Shown here piece after piece: positions 15,674-24,843 of a DNA stretch of 64,000 bases. The notes beneath the pieces are model-generated. The model had not been told where the DNA came from and did not search any database. It saw nothing but the letters and a program-made list of their open reading frames with translations. Made by a program: the position numbers and the translations under genes. Numbering within the stretch: position 1 is the first letter of the stretch; each line of letters opens with the position of its first letter. The DNA lies in NCBI GenBank assembly GCA_029778535.1, contig JAKOQB010000187.1:178981-242980 (forward strand), in the 5' to 3' direction. The DNA is from Pseudomonadota bacterium (GTDB lineage: Bacteria > Pseudomonadota > Gammaproteobacteria > Burkholderiales > Burkholderiaceae_F).

Positions 15674-18643
15674 ATGCTGCTCACTCGCAAGTCGGATCGG
15701 GCGGACGTCTCGAAGTCCGCCCTCGTTGAAAGCCTCGTGCGCGGCGTCGCCCGCGCGATGCCGACGATGGACCGGCGCACCTTCCTGCGCCGTTCGTTCC
15801 TCGGCGTCGGCACCGGGCTGGCGGCCTCACAGCTGACCTTGGTGAAGAAGGCCGAGGCGGCTGACGCCGCGAAGTCCGACTCCGCCGGCAACGTCGTCGT
15901 GCGGCGCACGGTGTGCGGCCACTGCTCGGTCGGCTGCGCGCTCGACGCGGTGGTCGAAAACGGCGTGTGGGTGCGGCAGGAGCCGGTGTTCGACTCGCCG
16001 ATCAACCTCGGCGCGCACTGCGCCAAGGGCGCGGCGGTGCGCGAGCACGGCCACGGCGAATTCCGCCTGAAGTATCCGATGAAGCTCGTCAACGGCAAGT
16101 ATCAGCGCATCACGTGGGATCAGGCGCTCGACGAGATCAGCAAGAAGATGCTCGAACTGCGCAAGGCGAGCGGCCCCGACTCGATCTTCGTCGTCGGCTC
16201 GTCGAAGCACAGCAACGAGCAGTCGTATCTGCTGCGCAAATGGATGAGCCTGTGGGGCAGCAACAACTGCGACCACCAGGCGCGCATCTGCCATTCGACC
16301 ACGGTCGCCGGCGTGGCCAATACCTGGGGCTACGGGGCGATGACGAATTCGTACAACGACATGCAGAACTCCAAGGCAGCGATGTACATCGGCAGCAACG
16401 CCGCCGAGGCGCACCCGGTGTCGCTGCTGCACATGCTGCATGCGAAGGAGAACGGCTGCAGGATGATCGTGGTCGACCCGCGCTTCACGCGCACGGCCGC
16501 GAAGGCCGACGAATACGTGCGCATCCGCTCCGGTTCCGACATCGCCTTCCTGTTCGGGATGCTGTATCACATCTTCAAGAACAACTGGGAGGACAAGAAA
16601 TACATCGCCGATCGCGTCTACGCCATGGACAAGGTGCGCGAAGAGGTGATGGCGAACTGGACGCCAGACAAGGTGCAGGAGGTGTGCGGCGTCGACGAGG
16701 CGACCGTCTACAAGATCACGAAGATCATGGCCGAGAACCGGCCGAGCACGATCGTGTGGTGCATGGGGCAGACGCAGCACACGATCGGCAACGCGATCGT
16801 GCGCGCCTCGTGCATTCTGCAGCTTGCGCTCGGCAACATCGGTGTCAGCGGCGGCGGCGCCAATATCTTCCGCGGCCACGACAATGTGCAGGGCGCCACC
16901 GACGTCGGCCCCAACCCCGACTCGCTGCCGGGCTACTACGGGCTGGCCGAAGGCGCGTTCAAGCACTTCGCGACCGTGTGGGGCGTGGACTTCGAGTGGA
17001 TCAAGAAGCAGTACGCGCCGGGCATGCTGACCAAGCCCGGCATGACGGTGTCGCGCTGGGTCGACGGCGTGCTGGAGAAGAACGACCTGATCGATCAGGA
17101 CAGCAACCTGCGCGGGCTGATCTTCTGGGGCCACGCGCCGAACTCGCAGTCGCGCGGCATCGAGATGAAACGGGCGATGGACAAGCTCGATCTCTTGGTC
17201 GTGATCGACCCGTATCCGTCCGCGACGGCGGCGATGGCGGCGATGCCCGGCAACGCACAGGACCTCAACCCGAACCGGGCCGTCTATCTGCTGCCGGCGT
17301 GCACGCAGTTCGAGACCTCGGGTTCGGTCACGGCGTCGAACCGCTCGCTGCAGTGGCGCGAGAAAGTGATCGACCCGCTGTTCGACAGCCGCACCGACCA
17401 GATGATCATGTACCAACTGGCGCAGAAACTCGGCTTCGGCAACGAGCTGGTCAAGAACTACAAGATGCAGAAGGTCAAGGGCATGGACGAGCCGACGCCC
17501 GAGGACATACTGCGCGAGATCAACCGCAGCGTGTGGACCATCGGCTACACGGGCCAGAGCCCCGAGCGACTGAAGGCGCACATGCGCAACATGAACGTCT
17601 TCGACGTCAAGACGCTGCGCGCCCGGGGCGGTGTCGACAAGGAGACCGGCTACTCGCTCGACGGCGACTACTTCGGCCTGCCGTGGCCGTGCTACGGCAA
17701 CCCGCAGCTCAAGCACCCCGGCACGCACGTGCTGTACGACACCTCGAAGCACGTGATGCACGGCGGCGGCAACTTCCGCGCCAACTTCGGTGTCGAGCGC
17801 GACGGCGTCAACCTGCTCGCGGGCGACGGCTCGCACAGCTTGGGCGCGGACCTGACGACCGGCTATCCCGAGTTCGACCATCTGTTCCTGAAGAAGCTCG
17901 GCTGGTGGGACGAACTGACCGACGACGAGAAGAAGGCCGCCGAAGGCAAGAACTGGAAGACGGATCTCTCGGGCGGAATCATCCGCGTGGTGATGAAGAA
18001 CCACGGCTGCCATCCGTTCGGCAACGCCAAGGCGCGTGCGCTGGTGTGGAACTTCCCCGACGGAATTCCCAAGCATCGCGAGCCGCTGTATTCGACCCGG
18101 CCGGACCTGATCGACAAGTACCCGACGCACGACGACAAGAAGGCGTTCTGGCGCCTGCCGACGCTGTTCAAGACCGTGCAGGAAAAGAACAGGGATATCA
18201 GCAAGACCTTCCCGCTCATCATGACCTCGGGCCGGATGGTCGAGTACGAGGGTGGCGGCGAGGAGACGCGCTCGAACCGCTACCTCGCTGAGCTGCAGCA
18301 GCACATGTACGTCGAGATCAACCCGAAGGCGGCCAACGACCGCGGCATCCGCGAGGGCGATGACGTATGGGTGCGCACGCCGCCGATGGCCGCGATCCCG
18401 TCGTTCAAGGGACTGCGTGTGCGTGCGCGCGTGACCGAGCGCGTCGGCCCCGACACCGTGTTCCTGCCGTTCCACTTCTCCGGACGGTGGGGCGGGGCCG
18501 ACCTGTTGCAGTACTACCCGGAAGGCGCGCACCCCGTGGTCCGCGGTGAGGCGGTCAACACTGCGACCACGTACGGCTACGACGCTGTGACGATGATGCA
18601 GGAAACCAAGACGACCGTCTGCCAGATCGAGCGGGCGGCATAA
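15674..18643 (+). CDS. fdhA: Formate dehydrogenase, alpha (catalytic) subunit, Cys-type
   Basis: The 989-residue Mo/W-bis-MGD enzyme oxidises formate to CO2. It carries a Tat signal (DRRTFLRRSFLG at residues 33-44), so it acts in the periplasm. A 4Fe-4S site follows, with Cys81, Cys84, Cys88 and Cys116. The active-site segment reads QARICHS: Cys206 occupies the place of selenocysteine (codon TGC) with the neighbouring His207 kept. A bis-MGD-binding C-terminal domain follows. Length and layout match the Cys-containing periplasmic FDH of betaproteobacteria. The beta subunit, a lipoprotein, a cytochrome b and fdhD follow on the same strand. The tungstate transporter nearby suggests W may be the metal, which is inference. 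Confidence 0.96.
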   Translation: MLLTRKSDRADVSKSALVESLVRGVARAMPTMDRRTFLRRSFLGVGTGLAASQLTLVKKAEAADAAKSDSAGNVVVRRTVCGHCSVGCALDAVVENGVWVRQEPVFDSPINLGAHCAKGAAVREHGHGEFRLKYPMKLVNGKYQRITWDQALDEISKKMLELRKASGPDSIFVVGSSKHSNEQSYLLRKWMSLWGSNNCDHQARICHSTTVAGVANTWGYGAMTNSYNDMQNSKAAMYIGSNAAEAHPVSLLHMLHAKENGCRMIVVDPRFTRTAAKADEYVRIRSGSDIAFLFGMLYHIFKNNWEDKKYIADRVYAMDKVREEVMANWTPDKVQEVCGVDEATVYKITKIMAENRPSTIVWCMGQTQHTIGNAIVRASCILQLALGNIGVSGGGANIFRGHDNVQGATDVGPNPDSLPGYYGLAEGAFKHFATVWGVDFEWIKKQYAPGMLTKPGMTVSRWVDGVLEKNDLIDQDSNLRGLIFWGHAPNSQSRGIEMKRAMDKLDLLVVIDPYPSATAAMAAMPGNAQDLNPNRAVYLLPACTQFETSGSVTASNRSLQWREKVIDPLFDSRTDQMIMYQLAQKLGFGNELVKNYKMQKVKGMDEPTPEDILREINRSVWTIGYTGQSPERLKAHMRNMNVFDVKTLRARGGVDKETGYSLDGDYFGLPWPCYGNPQLKHPGTHVLYDTSKHVMHGGGNFRANFGVERDGVNLLAGDGSHSLGADLTTGYPEFDHLFLKKLGWWDELTDDEKKAAEGKNWKTDLSGGIIRVVMKNHGCHPFGNAKARALVWNFPDGIPKHREPLYSTRPDLIDKYPTHDDKKAFWRLPTLFKTVQEKNRDISKTFPLIMTSGRMVEYEGGGEETRSNRYLAELQQHMYVEINPKAANDRGIREGDDVWVRTPPMAAIPSFKGLRVRARVTERVGPDTVFLPFHFSGRWGGADLLQYYPEGAHPVVRGEAVNTATTYGYDAVTMMQETKTTVCQIERAA

Positions 18644-18655
18644 GGAGACACGGCC

Positions 18656-19285
18656 ATGGCACGCATGAAATTCATCTGCGACGCCGAACGCTGCATCAAC
18701 TGCGGCGGTTGCGTCACCGCGTGCAAGGCGGAGCACGACATCCCCTGGGGCGTCAATCGCCGCCGTGTCGTCACGCTGAACGAGGGCATCCCGGGCGAGC
18801 GCTCGATCTCGGTGGCGTGCATGCACTGCTCGGACGCGCCGTGCATGGCGGTGTGCCCGGTCGACTGCTTCTACCGCACCGACGACGGCGTGGTGCTGCA
18901 CGACAAGGACGTGTGCATCGGCTGCGGCTACTGCAGCTACGCCTGCCCGTTCGGCGCGCCGCAGTTTCCGAGCAACGGCACGTTCGGCCTGCGCGGCAAG
19001 ATGGACAAGTGCACCTTCTGCGCCGGCGGGCCGGAGCCCAACGGCTCGCAGGCCGAGTTCGAAAAGTACGGCCGCAACCGGCTCGCCGAGGGCAAGCTGC
19101 CGCTGTGCGCCGAGGTGTGCTCGACCAAGGCGCTGCTGGGCGGCGACGGCGACGTGGTGGCGGACATCTTCCGCGCGCGCGTGCTCGTGCGCGGCAAGGG
19201 CAGCGAGGTCTGGGGTTGGGGCACAGCGTACGGGAGGCCGTCGAACGGCCCGGCGCAGGGCAACGGAAAGGCGACCAAATCGTGA
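18656..19285 (+). CDS. fdhB: Formate dehydrogenase, beta (iron-sulfur) subunit, FDH3 type
   Basis: The 209-residue subunit carries electrons from the catalytic subunit to the membrane cytochrome. Its four ferredoxin-like cysteine groups are visible: CINCGGCVTACK, CMHCSDAPCMAVCP, CIGCGYCSYACP and CTFCAGG followed by a distant CAEVCSTKAL. It has no Tat signal and presumably is exported together with the alpha subunit. It starts 12 bases after the alpha stop, with AAGGAG just upstream, and its stop overlaps the GTG start of the lipoprotein gene by 4 bases. Confidence 0.95.
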   Translation: MARMKFICDAERCINCGGCVTACKAEHDIPWGVNRRRVVTLNEGIPGERSISVACMHCSDAPCMAVCPVDCFYRTDDGVVLHDKDVCIGCGYCSYACPFGAPQFPSNGTFGLRGKMDKCTFCAGGPEPNGSQAEFEKYGRNRLAEGKLPLCAEVCSTKALLGGDGDVVADIFRARVLVRGKGSEVWGWGTAYGRPSNGPAQGNGKATKS

Positions 19286-19512
19286 AACCGATCGCAATCG
19301 CAATCGCGCTGGCGGCGGTGCTCACCGCCTGCAGTGAAAGACCACAGTCGATCCAGAGCGGGCGCAGCAGCGACGTGCCCGCGTGGCAGGGCGCGCAGGA
19401 TCCGTTCGTGGTGCCGGGCTGGAAGCCCGGCGACAAGGCGAGCTGGGAGGCGGAGCTGCAGAAGCGCGCGCAGAACCAGAACGAATACGTGCGCATCGGC
19501 GCGCAGCGGTGA
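19282..19512 (+). CDS. Small lipoprotein of the formate dehydrogenase operon
   Basis: A 76-residue predicted lipoprotein starting at GTG 19282: KPIAIAIALAAVLTACS is a lipoprotein signal with the lipobox LTAC. The mature part is short, charged and has a WQGAQDPFVVPGWKPGDK stretch. It overlaps its neighbours by 4 bases at the start and at its TGA (if the next gene uses GTG 19509). It could tether the periplasmic FDH to the membrane, but this is conjecture. Confidence 0.8.
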   Translation: MKPIAIAIALAAVLTACSERPQSIQSGRSSDVPAWQGAQDPFVVPGWKPGDKASWEAELQKRAQNQNEYVRIGAQR

Positions 19513-19532
19513 AACGGCAGGCGAGGTCGCTC

Positions 19533-20666
19533 ATGCAACGATGGATGCGCCGCTTGATCCTCGGCATCACGCTCGCGTGCGCAGCGCTCGCTGCGGCGCA
19601 CGCGCAGCAGCCGCCCGCCGCCGAAGCCGCCAAGGGTCCGCCGCCGGGCTTCGTCGCGCCGCCGCTGCCGAAGCCGGACGAAACCAACGGCGAGCGGGCG
19701 AAGTCGCAACCCGGCAACAACGCGCCGCTCTGGCGCGCGGTGCGCAAATCGGGCGAGCAGCAGGGCGTCACGTCGCTGCCCGGCGCGGAAATGGGAACGC
19801 TGATCCAGCGCTTCGTGCAGTACCCGGGCTCGCGCTACACGACGGCGGGTGAAGCGTGGCGCGAAGTGCGCAACCGGTGGATCATTCCGTACGGCGGCGC
19901 GCTGATCGTGATCGTGCTGGTGGCGATCGCGCTGTTTCACTGGCGCAAGGGTCCGCTCGGCGGCAAGCATCCCGATACCGGCCGCAGGATCGAGCGCTTC
20001 ACCCCGGTCGAGCGCGCCGCGCACTGGGTCAACGCGATCGCGTTCGCGATCCTCGCCGTCTCGGGACTCGCCATGGCGTTCGGCAAGTTCATCCTGCTGC
20101 CGGTCCTCGGGCTGACGCTGAACGGTTGGCTCACCTACGCGCTGAAGACGCTGCACAACATCGTGGGCCCGCTGTTCGCGGTGTCGCTGCTGATTGTGAT
20201 CGTGACCTTCGTGCGCGACGAACTGCCGCGCCCGGGCGATCTCGAGTGGCTGCGCAAGGGCGGCGGCATGCTCGGCGGCGCCGAGGCGCCGTCACACCGC
20301 TTCAACGCCGGCGAGAAGGTGCTGTTCTGGTTCGCGATGGTCGCGATCGGCGTGATCGTCGTCGCTTCGGGCCTGTACCTCGACAAGGTCTTCCCCGCCT
20401 TCGACTATCTGCGTGGCGACATGCAGGTCGCGCACCTGTTCCACTCGGTGGCAGCGATGCTGATGATGGCGCTGCTGCTCGGCCACATCTACCTCGGCAC
20501 GGTCGGCGTAAAGGGCGCGTACGATGGCATGCGGCACGGCTGGGTCGACGAGGCCTGGGCGCAGGAGCACCACGCGCTGTGGCACGACGACATCAAGGCC
20601 GGCCGTATTCCGGTGCAGCGTTCGGGCAGCGCTCCCGCGGCGCGCCCGGCAAGCGCCAATCCCTGA
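19533..20666 (+). CDS. fdhC: Formate dehydrogenase, gamma (cytochrome b) subunit
   Basis: The 377-residue membrane protein takes electrons from the beta subunit to quinone through two b hemes. After a signal-like segment and a periplasmic Pro-rich stretch (about residues 25-110), it has four or five membrane segments: around IPYGGALIVIVLVAIALFHW, WVNAIAFAILAVSGLAM, NIVGPLFAVSLLIVIV, KVLFWFAMVAIGVIVVASGL and LFHSVAAMLMMALLLGHIYL. Histidines in RAAHW, LHN, HLFHS and GHIY are candidate heme ligands, as in FdnI-type subunits. The N-terminal periplasmic extension is longer than in FdnI. ATG at 19533 follows GCGAGG; GTG at 19509 is an alternative. Confidence 0.93.
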   Translation: MQRWMRRLILGITLACAALAAAHAQQPPAAEAAKGPPPGFVAPPLPKPDETNGERAKSQPGNNAPLWRAVRKSGEQQGVTSLPGAEMGTLIQRFVQYPGSRYTTAGEAWREVRNRWIIPYGGALIVIVLVAIALFHWRKGPLGGKHPDTGRRIERFTPVERAAHWVNAIAFAILAVSGLAMAFGKFILLPVLGLTLNGWLTYALKTLHNIVGPLFAVSLLIVIVTFVRDELPRPGDLEWLRKGGGMLGGAEAPSHRFNAGEKVLFWFAMVAIGVIVVASGLYLDKVFPAFDYLRGDMQVAHLFHSVAAMLMMALLLGHIYLGTVGVKGAYDGMRHGWVDEAWAQEHHALWHDDIKAGRIPVQRSGSAPAARPASANP

Positions 20667-20688
20667 CACGAACGCAACGGACAGAGCC

Positions 20689-21012
20689 ATGAACAACCGG
20701 ATCGCCGCCGTCGCCATGATCGCTGCCGCGTGGCTGTGCGCGGCCGTCGCGGCCGCCAAGCTGCCGCCGCCGACCGAGGCGGAGAAGGCCAAGCGCGCGG
20801 AAGCGGCGGCGAAAAGCGCGTGGTCCGACAAAGTTGCGGCCTTCAAGCTGTGCCAGGTCGAGACCAAGATCGCGGCCGAGTACTTCGCCGCCGAGAGGAA
20901 GGCCGGCAAGTCGGTCAAGCCGCCGGTGGCCACGCCCGCGTGCGCCGATCCCGGCCCGTTCGTCTACAAGCCGGCCGAGCAGTCGGCGGCCGCGCCGGTG
21001 GCGAAGAAGTAG
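20689..21012 (+). CDS. Small exported protein of the formate dehydrogenase operon
   Basis: A 107-residue protein with a clear signal peptide (MNNRIAAVAMIAAAWLCAAV, cleavage probably near AAA-K). A charged Ala/Lys/Glu-rich helix and two cysteines follow (KLCQVET and TPACADPGPF), which could form a disulfide in the periplasm. I do not recognise a named family. It lies 22 bases after the cytochrome b gene and 6 bases before fdhD, so it belongs to the operon. Function unknown. Confidence 0.75.
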   Translation: MNNRIAAVAMIAAAWLCAAVAAAKLPPPTEAEKAKRAEAAAKSAWSDKVAAFKLCQVETKIAAEYFAAERKAGKSVKPPVATPACADPGPFVYKPAEQSAAAPVAKK

Positions 21013-21018
21013 GTCGCG

Positions 21019-21927
21019 ATGGCGCCACCCGGCGAAGCACTGCAGAGCATCCGGCCGGCCGAATGGCCGACCGTGCCGGGCGCCCCGCTACTGACGAAGG
21101 CGCGCGGCGAACTGCTGCATGAGATTGCAATCCTCGACGAGTACGGCGAGCAGCGCACGATTCTGATTCCGGTCGAGCGCCCGCTGACCGTGTTCGTCGA
21201 CAAGCGCGAACTGGTCACGCTGATGACGCTGGGGCAGTTGCCCGAACTGCTGGTGCTCGGTTACCTGCGCAACCAGCGACTGATCGAGCGCGTCGATCAG
21301 GTGGAGTCGATCACCGTCGACTGGGAAGTCGAAGCGGCCGCCGTGCGCACGCGCGCCGGCGTGCACGATCTGGAGGCGCGCACCGCGCGCCGCGTCGTCA
21401 CGACCGGCTGCGGCCAGGGCACGGTGTACGGCGACCTGATGGAGAAGATCGACCACGTCCGGCTGCCCGATCCCTCGGTGGCGCACATCAGCCAAGGCAC
21501 GCTGCGGCGGATGCTCGAAGCGGTGCGGCAGCAGGATACGATCCACCGCCGTGCCGGTTCGGTGCACGGCTGCGCACTCTTCCGGGGCGCCGAGATGCTG
21601 ATGTTCGTCGAGGACGTCGGCCGCCACAACGCGATCGACACGATTGCGGGCTGGATGGCACTGCACGGCATCGACGGCGCCGACAAGGTCTTCTTCACGA
21701 CCGGGCGGCTGACGAGCGAAATGGTGATGAAGTCGGCGCAGATCGGCGTGCCGATCATCGTGTCGCGCAACGGCGTGACCGCGATGGGCTACGAGCTCGC
21801 CCGCCGGCTCGGCATCACGCTTTTCGGCCGCGCGGCCAACCGCCACTTCCTCTGCTACACGGGTCTGGAGCGCTTCGACTCCGAACCGGAACCGCAGCGC
21901 GCGCCGGTGCGCGTCGTGTCGGGCTGA
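21019..21927 (+). CDS. fdhD: Formate dehydrogenase accessory sulfurtransferase FdhD
   Basis: FdhD passes sulfur from a cysteine desulfurase to the bis-MGD cofactor before it enters formate dehydrogenase. The 302-residue protein shows the family's RPLTVFVDKRELVTLM, RVVTTGCGQGT, AGSVHGCALF and FVEDVGRHNAIDT motifs, and ends with NRHFLCYTG. The loop near the sulfur-transfer site here is C-G-Q-G, one cysteine rather than the CxxC of E. coli; single-cysteine variants occur in the family. It closes the formate dehydrogenase operon and is convergent with moeA, 8 bases away. Confidence 0.95.
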   Translation: MAPPGEALQSIRPAEWPTVPGAPLLTKARGELLHEIAILDEYGEQRTILIPVERPLTVFVDKRELVTLMTLGQLPELLVLGYLRNQRLIERVDQVESITVDWEVEAAAVRTRAGVHDLEARTARRVVTTGCGQGTVYGDLMEKIDHVRLPDPSVAHISQGTLRRMLEAVRQQDTIHRRAGSVHGCALFRGAEMLMFVEDVGRHNAIDTIAGWMALHGIDGADKVFFTTGRLTSEMVMKSAQIGVPIIVSRNGVTAMGYELARRLGITLFGRAANRHFLCYTGLERFDSEPEPQRAPVRVVSG

Positions 21928-21935
21928 CGTTCGAT

Positions 21936-23210
21936 TCAGGTCAACCCGTCGAACAGCAGCACGTCCACCGGTTCGCCGGTCGCGACCGACCCCTGCTCGT
22001 GGTTCAGCACGACGAGGCAATTGGCTTCGCTCATGCTGCGCAGGATGCCGGCGCCCTGCGTGCCCGTGAGCTGCACCTGCCATCGACCATCGGGCGCGCG
22101 CTCGACGCGGCCGCGCTGGAATTCGGTGCGGCCCGGCCGTTTGCGGATCGCCTGCGCGCTCTGCGCCTGCAGCACCGGAAGCGCCTCGGGCCGCGCGCCG
22201 GCAAGCTGCAGCAGCGCGTCGCGCGCGAACACGTAGAACGTGACCAGCGCCGCGACCGGATTGCCGGGCAACGCGAACAGCCACGTCGTCCGCGCCGAGC
22301 CCGGCGCGCATAGTGGGCCGAATGCGAAAGGCCGCCCGGGGCGCATCGCGACCTTCCAGAACGCTACCTCACCCATGCGCTCGAGTACGTCGCGGATGTA
22401 GTCGGCGTCGCCCGCGCTCACGCCGCCGCTGGTGAGCACGACGTCGGCCTGCGCCACCGCGGCGGCGAGCGCACCCTGCAGCGCCTGCGGATCGTCGCGC
22501 ACGACACCCAGATCGAGCACCTCCAGGCCGAGCCGCCGCAACGCGCCGTGCAGGCTGTAGCGGTTGCTGTCGTAGACGCAGCCGGGATCGAGCGGCTGGC
22601 CCAACGTGCGCAATTCGTTGCCGGTCGAAAACAGCGCCACGCGCAGCCGCCGCAGCACCGTCACTCGCTCGATGCCGAGCGAGGCGATCAGACCGAGATC
22701 GGCCGGTTTCAGAACGCGACCCGCGTGCACTGCCGGCTTGCCGCGCGCCAGATCCTCGCCGCGCCTGCGCCGGTTCTCGCCCGGCGCGATCGCGCCGGGT
22801 TCGATGCGCACGAGTTCGCCGTCGATGCGGGCGAGCTCCAGCGGAACCACCGTGTCCAGCCCCGCCGGCATCACCGCGCCGGTCATGATGCGCACGCATT
22901 CGCCGGCGCCGACGCGGCCCGCGAACGCCGCGCCGGCCAGGATCGTTCCCGCCAAGCGCAGCACCGTCGGCGCGTCGGCGCGCAGGTCGCTCGACGCGAA
23001 CGCGAAGCCGTCCATCGCCGAGTTGTCGTGCGCCGGCACGTCGATCGGCGACATCACGTCGGCGGCGAGCACGCGACCGAGCGCATCGAGCACCGGCACG
23101 TCATGCACCTCGCGGATCGGTCGCAGCGCCGCTGCGATCGCAGCGCGCGCCTGCGCGACACTGAGGTTCGTTTCGCCCGCGGCAAGCGGCGAAGGCCCAG
23201 GCTCCGACAT
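21936..23210 (-). CDS. moeA: Molybdopterin molybdotransferase MoeA
   Basis: MoeA inserts molybdate (or tungstate) into adenylylated molybdopterin. The 424-residue protein has domains in the usual order: N-terminal VPAHDNSAMDGFAF, the MoaB/Mog-like domain with ALFSTGNELRTLG and VLTSGGVSAGDADYI, LFALPGNPVAALVTF, and the C-terminal beta domain ending in GEPVDVLLFDG. It is convergent with fdhD and divergent from the tungstate transporter genes. This placement fits supply of W or Mo cofactor to the neighbouring formate dehydrogenase. Confidence 0.95.
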   Translation of the reverse strand: MSEPGPSPLAAGETNLSVAQARAAIAAALRPIREVHDVPVLDALGRVLAADVMSPIDVPAHDNSAMDGFAFASSDLRADAPTVLRLAGTILAGAAFAGRVGAGECVRIMTGAVMPAGLDTVVPLELARIDGELVRIEPGAIAPGENRRRRGEDLARGKPAVHAGRVLKPADLGLIASLGIERVTVLRRLRVALFSTGNELRTLGQPLDPGCVYDSNRYSLHGALRRLGLEVLDLGVVRDDPQALQGALAAAVAQADVVLTSGGVSAGDADYIRDVLERMGEVAFWKVAMRPGRPFAFGPLCAPGSARTTWLFALPGNPVAALVTFYVFARDALLQLAGARPEALPVLQAQSAQAIRKRPGRTEFQRGRVERAPDGRWQVQLTGTQGAGILRSMSEANCLVVLNHEQGSVATGEPVDVLLFDGLT

Positions 23211-23294
23211 CTCGCGACTCCGTGCGGCACTCGTTCGGCGAAAGCGCGATTATCCCCCGTCGGGTGCTGAACATCCGCGTCGCCCTTGCGGACA

Positions 23295-23323
23295 ACGGTG
23301 TTATGCAGTCCGCTACATATCGT
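23295..23323. promoter_or_regulatory. Possible ModE-like operator upstream of tupBCA
   Basis: An imperfect inverted repeat, ACGGTGT-N15-ATATCGT (5 of 7 paired positions), lies 55 bases before tupB in the moeA-tupB divergent gap. It vaguely recalls ModE/TunR-type boxes, in which AT-rich arms are flanked by CG. The regulator at 25.7 kb has a ModE-type N-terminus and could bind here. The match is weak. Confidence 0.3.
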
Positions 23324-23378
23324 CAGCGCCGCCCGCGCACCCTAGACTCGGCGCAGTCCGACCTGGAGATCCGCGCCG

Positions 23379-24092
23379 ATGAATCCGTTTGTCGACAGCC
23401 TCAGGCTCGCGCTGGATCTGATCGCGCACGTCGACTCCGATCTACTGCACATCGTCGGCCTGTCGCTGCAGGTGAGCGCGACCGCGTGCGCGATCGGTGC
23501 GGTGATCGGCGTGTCGCTTGGCGTCTGGCTCGCGATCACGCGCGCGCCGGTGCGGCGTGCAGCGGTGTGGTCGGTCGACACCCTGCTGGCGCTGCCGTCG
23601 GTGGTGGTCGGGCTGATCGTCTACCTGCTGCTGACGCGCAGCGGGCCGCTCGGATCGCTGGGACTGCTGTTCACGCCGGCGGCGATGATCGTCGCGCAGA
23701 GCATCCTCGTCGTGCCGCTGTTCGCGGCCCTGTCGCGCCGCCTTGTACTCGACGGCCTGCGCGAGGGCGGCGATCAGTTGCGCTCGTTTGGCGCCGGTCC
23801 GCTGCAGAGCGCGCTGCTGATGCTGGTACACGAGCGCTTCGGATTGCTGACCATCGGGCTGACGGGATTCGGCCGCGCCGTGTCCGAGGTCGGCGCAGTG
23901 ATGATCGTCGGCGGCAACATTGAAGGCTTCACGCGCGTGATGACCACCGCGATCGCGCTGGAGACCAGCAAGGGCGACCTGCCGCTCGCACTGGCGCTGG
24001 GCGTCGTGCTTCTGGGCGTCGTCGGCGGAGTCAACGTGGTGATCGGCCTGATGCAAGGGCGCAGCCCGGTCGCGCACGCGGCGTTCGCTTGA
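23379..24092 (+). CDS. tupB: Tungstate ABC transporter, permease subunit
   Basis: The 237-residue permease has five or six membrane segments and the binding-protein-dependent loop in SFGAGPLQSALLMLVHERFG. It resembles the TupB group, which is shorter than ModB. GLTGFGRAVSEVGAVMIVGGN and the C-terminal GVVLLGVVGGVNVVIGLM are typical. It imports tungstate together with the next two gene products. The gene starts the operon tupB-tupC-tupA, followed by its probable regulator. Confidence 0.9.
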   Translation: MNPFVDSLRLALDLIAHVDSDLLHIVGLSLQVSATACAIGAVIGVSLGVWLAITRAPVRRAAVWSVDTLLALPSVVVGLIVYLLLTRSGPLGSLGLLFTPAAMIVAQSILVVPLFAALSRRLVLDGLREGGDQLRSFGAGPLQSALLMLVHERFGLLTIGLTGFGRAVSEVGAVMIVGGNIEGFTRVMTTAIALETSKGDLPLALALGVVLLGVVGGVNVVIGLMQGRSPVAHAAFA

Positions 24093-24108
24093 GCGGCGCG
24101 CAACGGCC

Positions 24109-24843
24109 ATGACGCGCAACCTGCCCGCCGTCCCGCTGATACGACTCGATCGTGCCACGGTCCGCTTCAACGACGTGATCGCGCTGCGCGAAGTCAGCCT
24201 GACGCTGCATCGGGGCGAGCGCTGTGCGCTCGTCGGCGCCAACGGTTCCGGCAAGACCACGCTGCTGCGCCTGCTGCACGGCCTGGTGCGCGCTGAAGCG
24301 GGCACGCGCGAGACGTTCCCGCTGCGGCCCGAGGGACGCCCCCCGGTGGCGGCGATGCTGTTCCAGCGTCCCTTCCTGCTGCGCGTGTCGGTGCGCTGGA
24401 ACGTGCTGCCCGCGCTGTGGCTGCAGGGCGTGCGCGATCGCGCCGAGCGCGATCGGCGCTGTCGTCACGCATTGCAGCGGGTCGGACTCGCGCATCTGGC
24501 CGATCGGCCCGCGCACTCGCTGTCGGGCGGGCAGCAGCAGCGGCTGGCACTCGCGCGCGCCTGGGCCGTGCAGCCCGACATCCTGCTGCTCGACGAACCC
24601 ACCGCCAACCTCGATCCGGGCGCGAAGCGCGAGGTCGAAGCGCTGATCGACGAGATCGCCCGCGACGGCGTGACGGTCGTGATCAGCACGCACAACCTCG
24701 GCCAGGCCAGGCGGCTCGCGACGCGCGTCGCGTATCTGGAGGCCGGCCGCGTGATCGTCGACCTGCCGGTCGATCGCTTCTTCACCAATCGGCTGCCGCG
24801 CGAAGCGGAACTGTTCCTGAAGGGAGAGCTGGCATGGGCGTGA
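24109..24843 (+). CDS. tupC: Tungstate ABC transporter, ATP-binding subunit
   Basis: This 244-residue ATPase shows Walker A (GANGSGKTTLL), a Q-loop (AMLFQRPFLL), the signature LSGGQQQRLALARA, Walker B (ILLLDEPTANLDP) and a switch histidine in VVISTHN. It lacks the C-terminal molybdate-binding domain seen in ModC, which fits TupC. It lies 16 bases after tupB and overlaps the tupA start by 10 bases. Confidence 0.92.
   Translation: MTRNLPAVPLIRLDRATVRFNDVIALREVSLTLHRGERCALVGANGSGKTTLLRLLHGLVRAEAGTRETFPLRPEGRPPVAAMLFQRPFLLRVSVRWNVLPALWLQGVRDRAERDRRCRHALQRVGLAHLADRPAHSLSGGQQQRLALARAWAVQPDILLLDEPTANLDPGAKREVEALIDEIARDGVTVVISTHNLGQARRLATRVAYLEAGRVIVDLPVDRFFTNRLPREAELFLKGELAWA

Noticed and set aside
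15827..19303. 1158-residue open frame antisense to the formate dehydrogenase genes
   Set aside because: It is a long shadow of GC-rich coding sequence; residues are His/Arg/Val-rich with no domain, and the plus-strand genes are certain.
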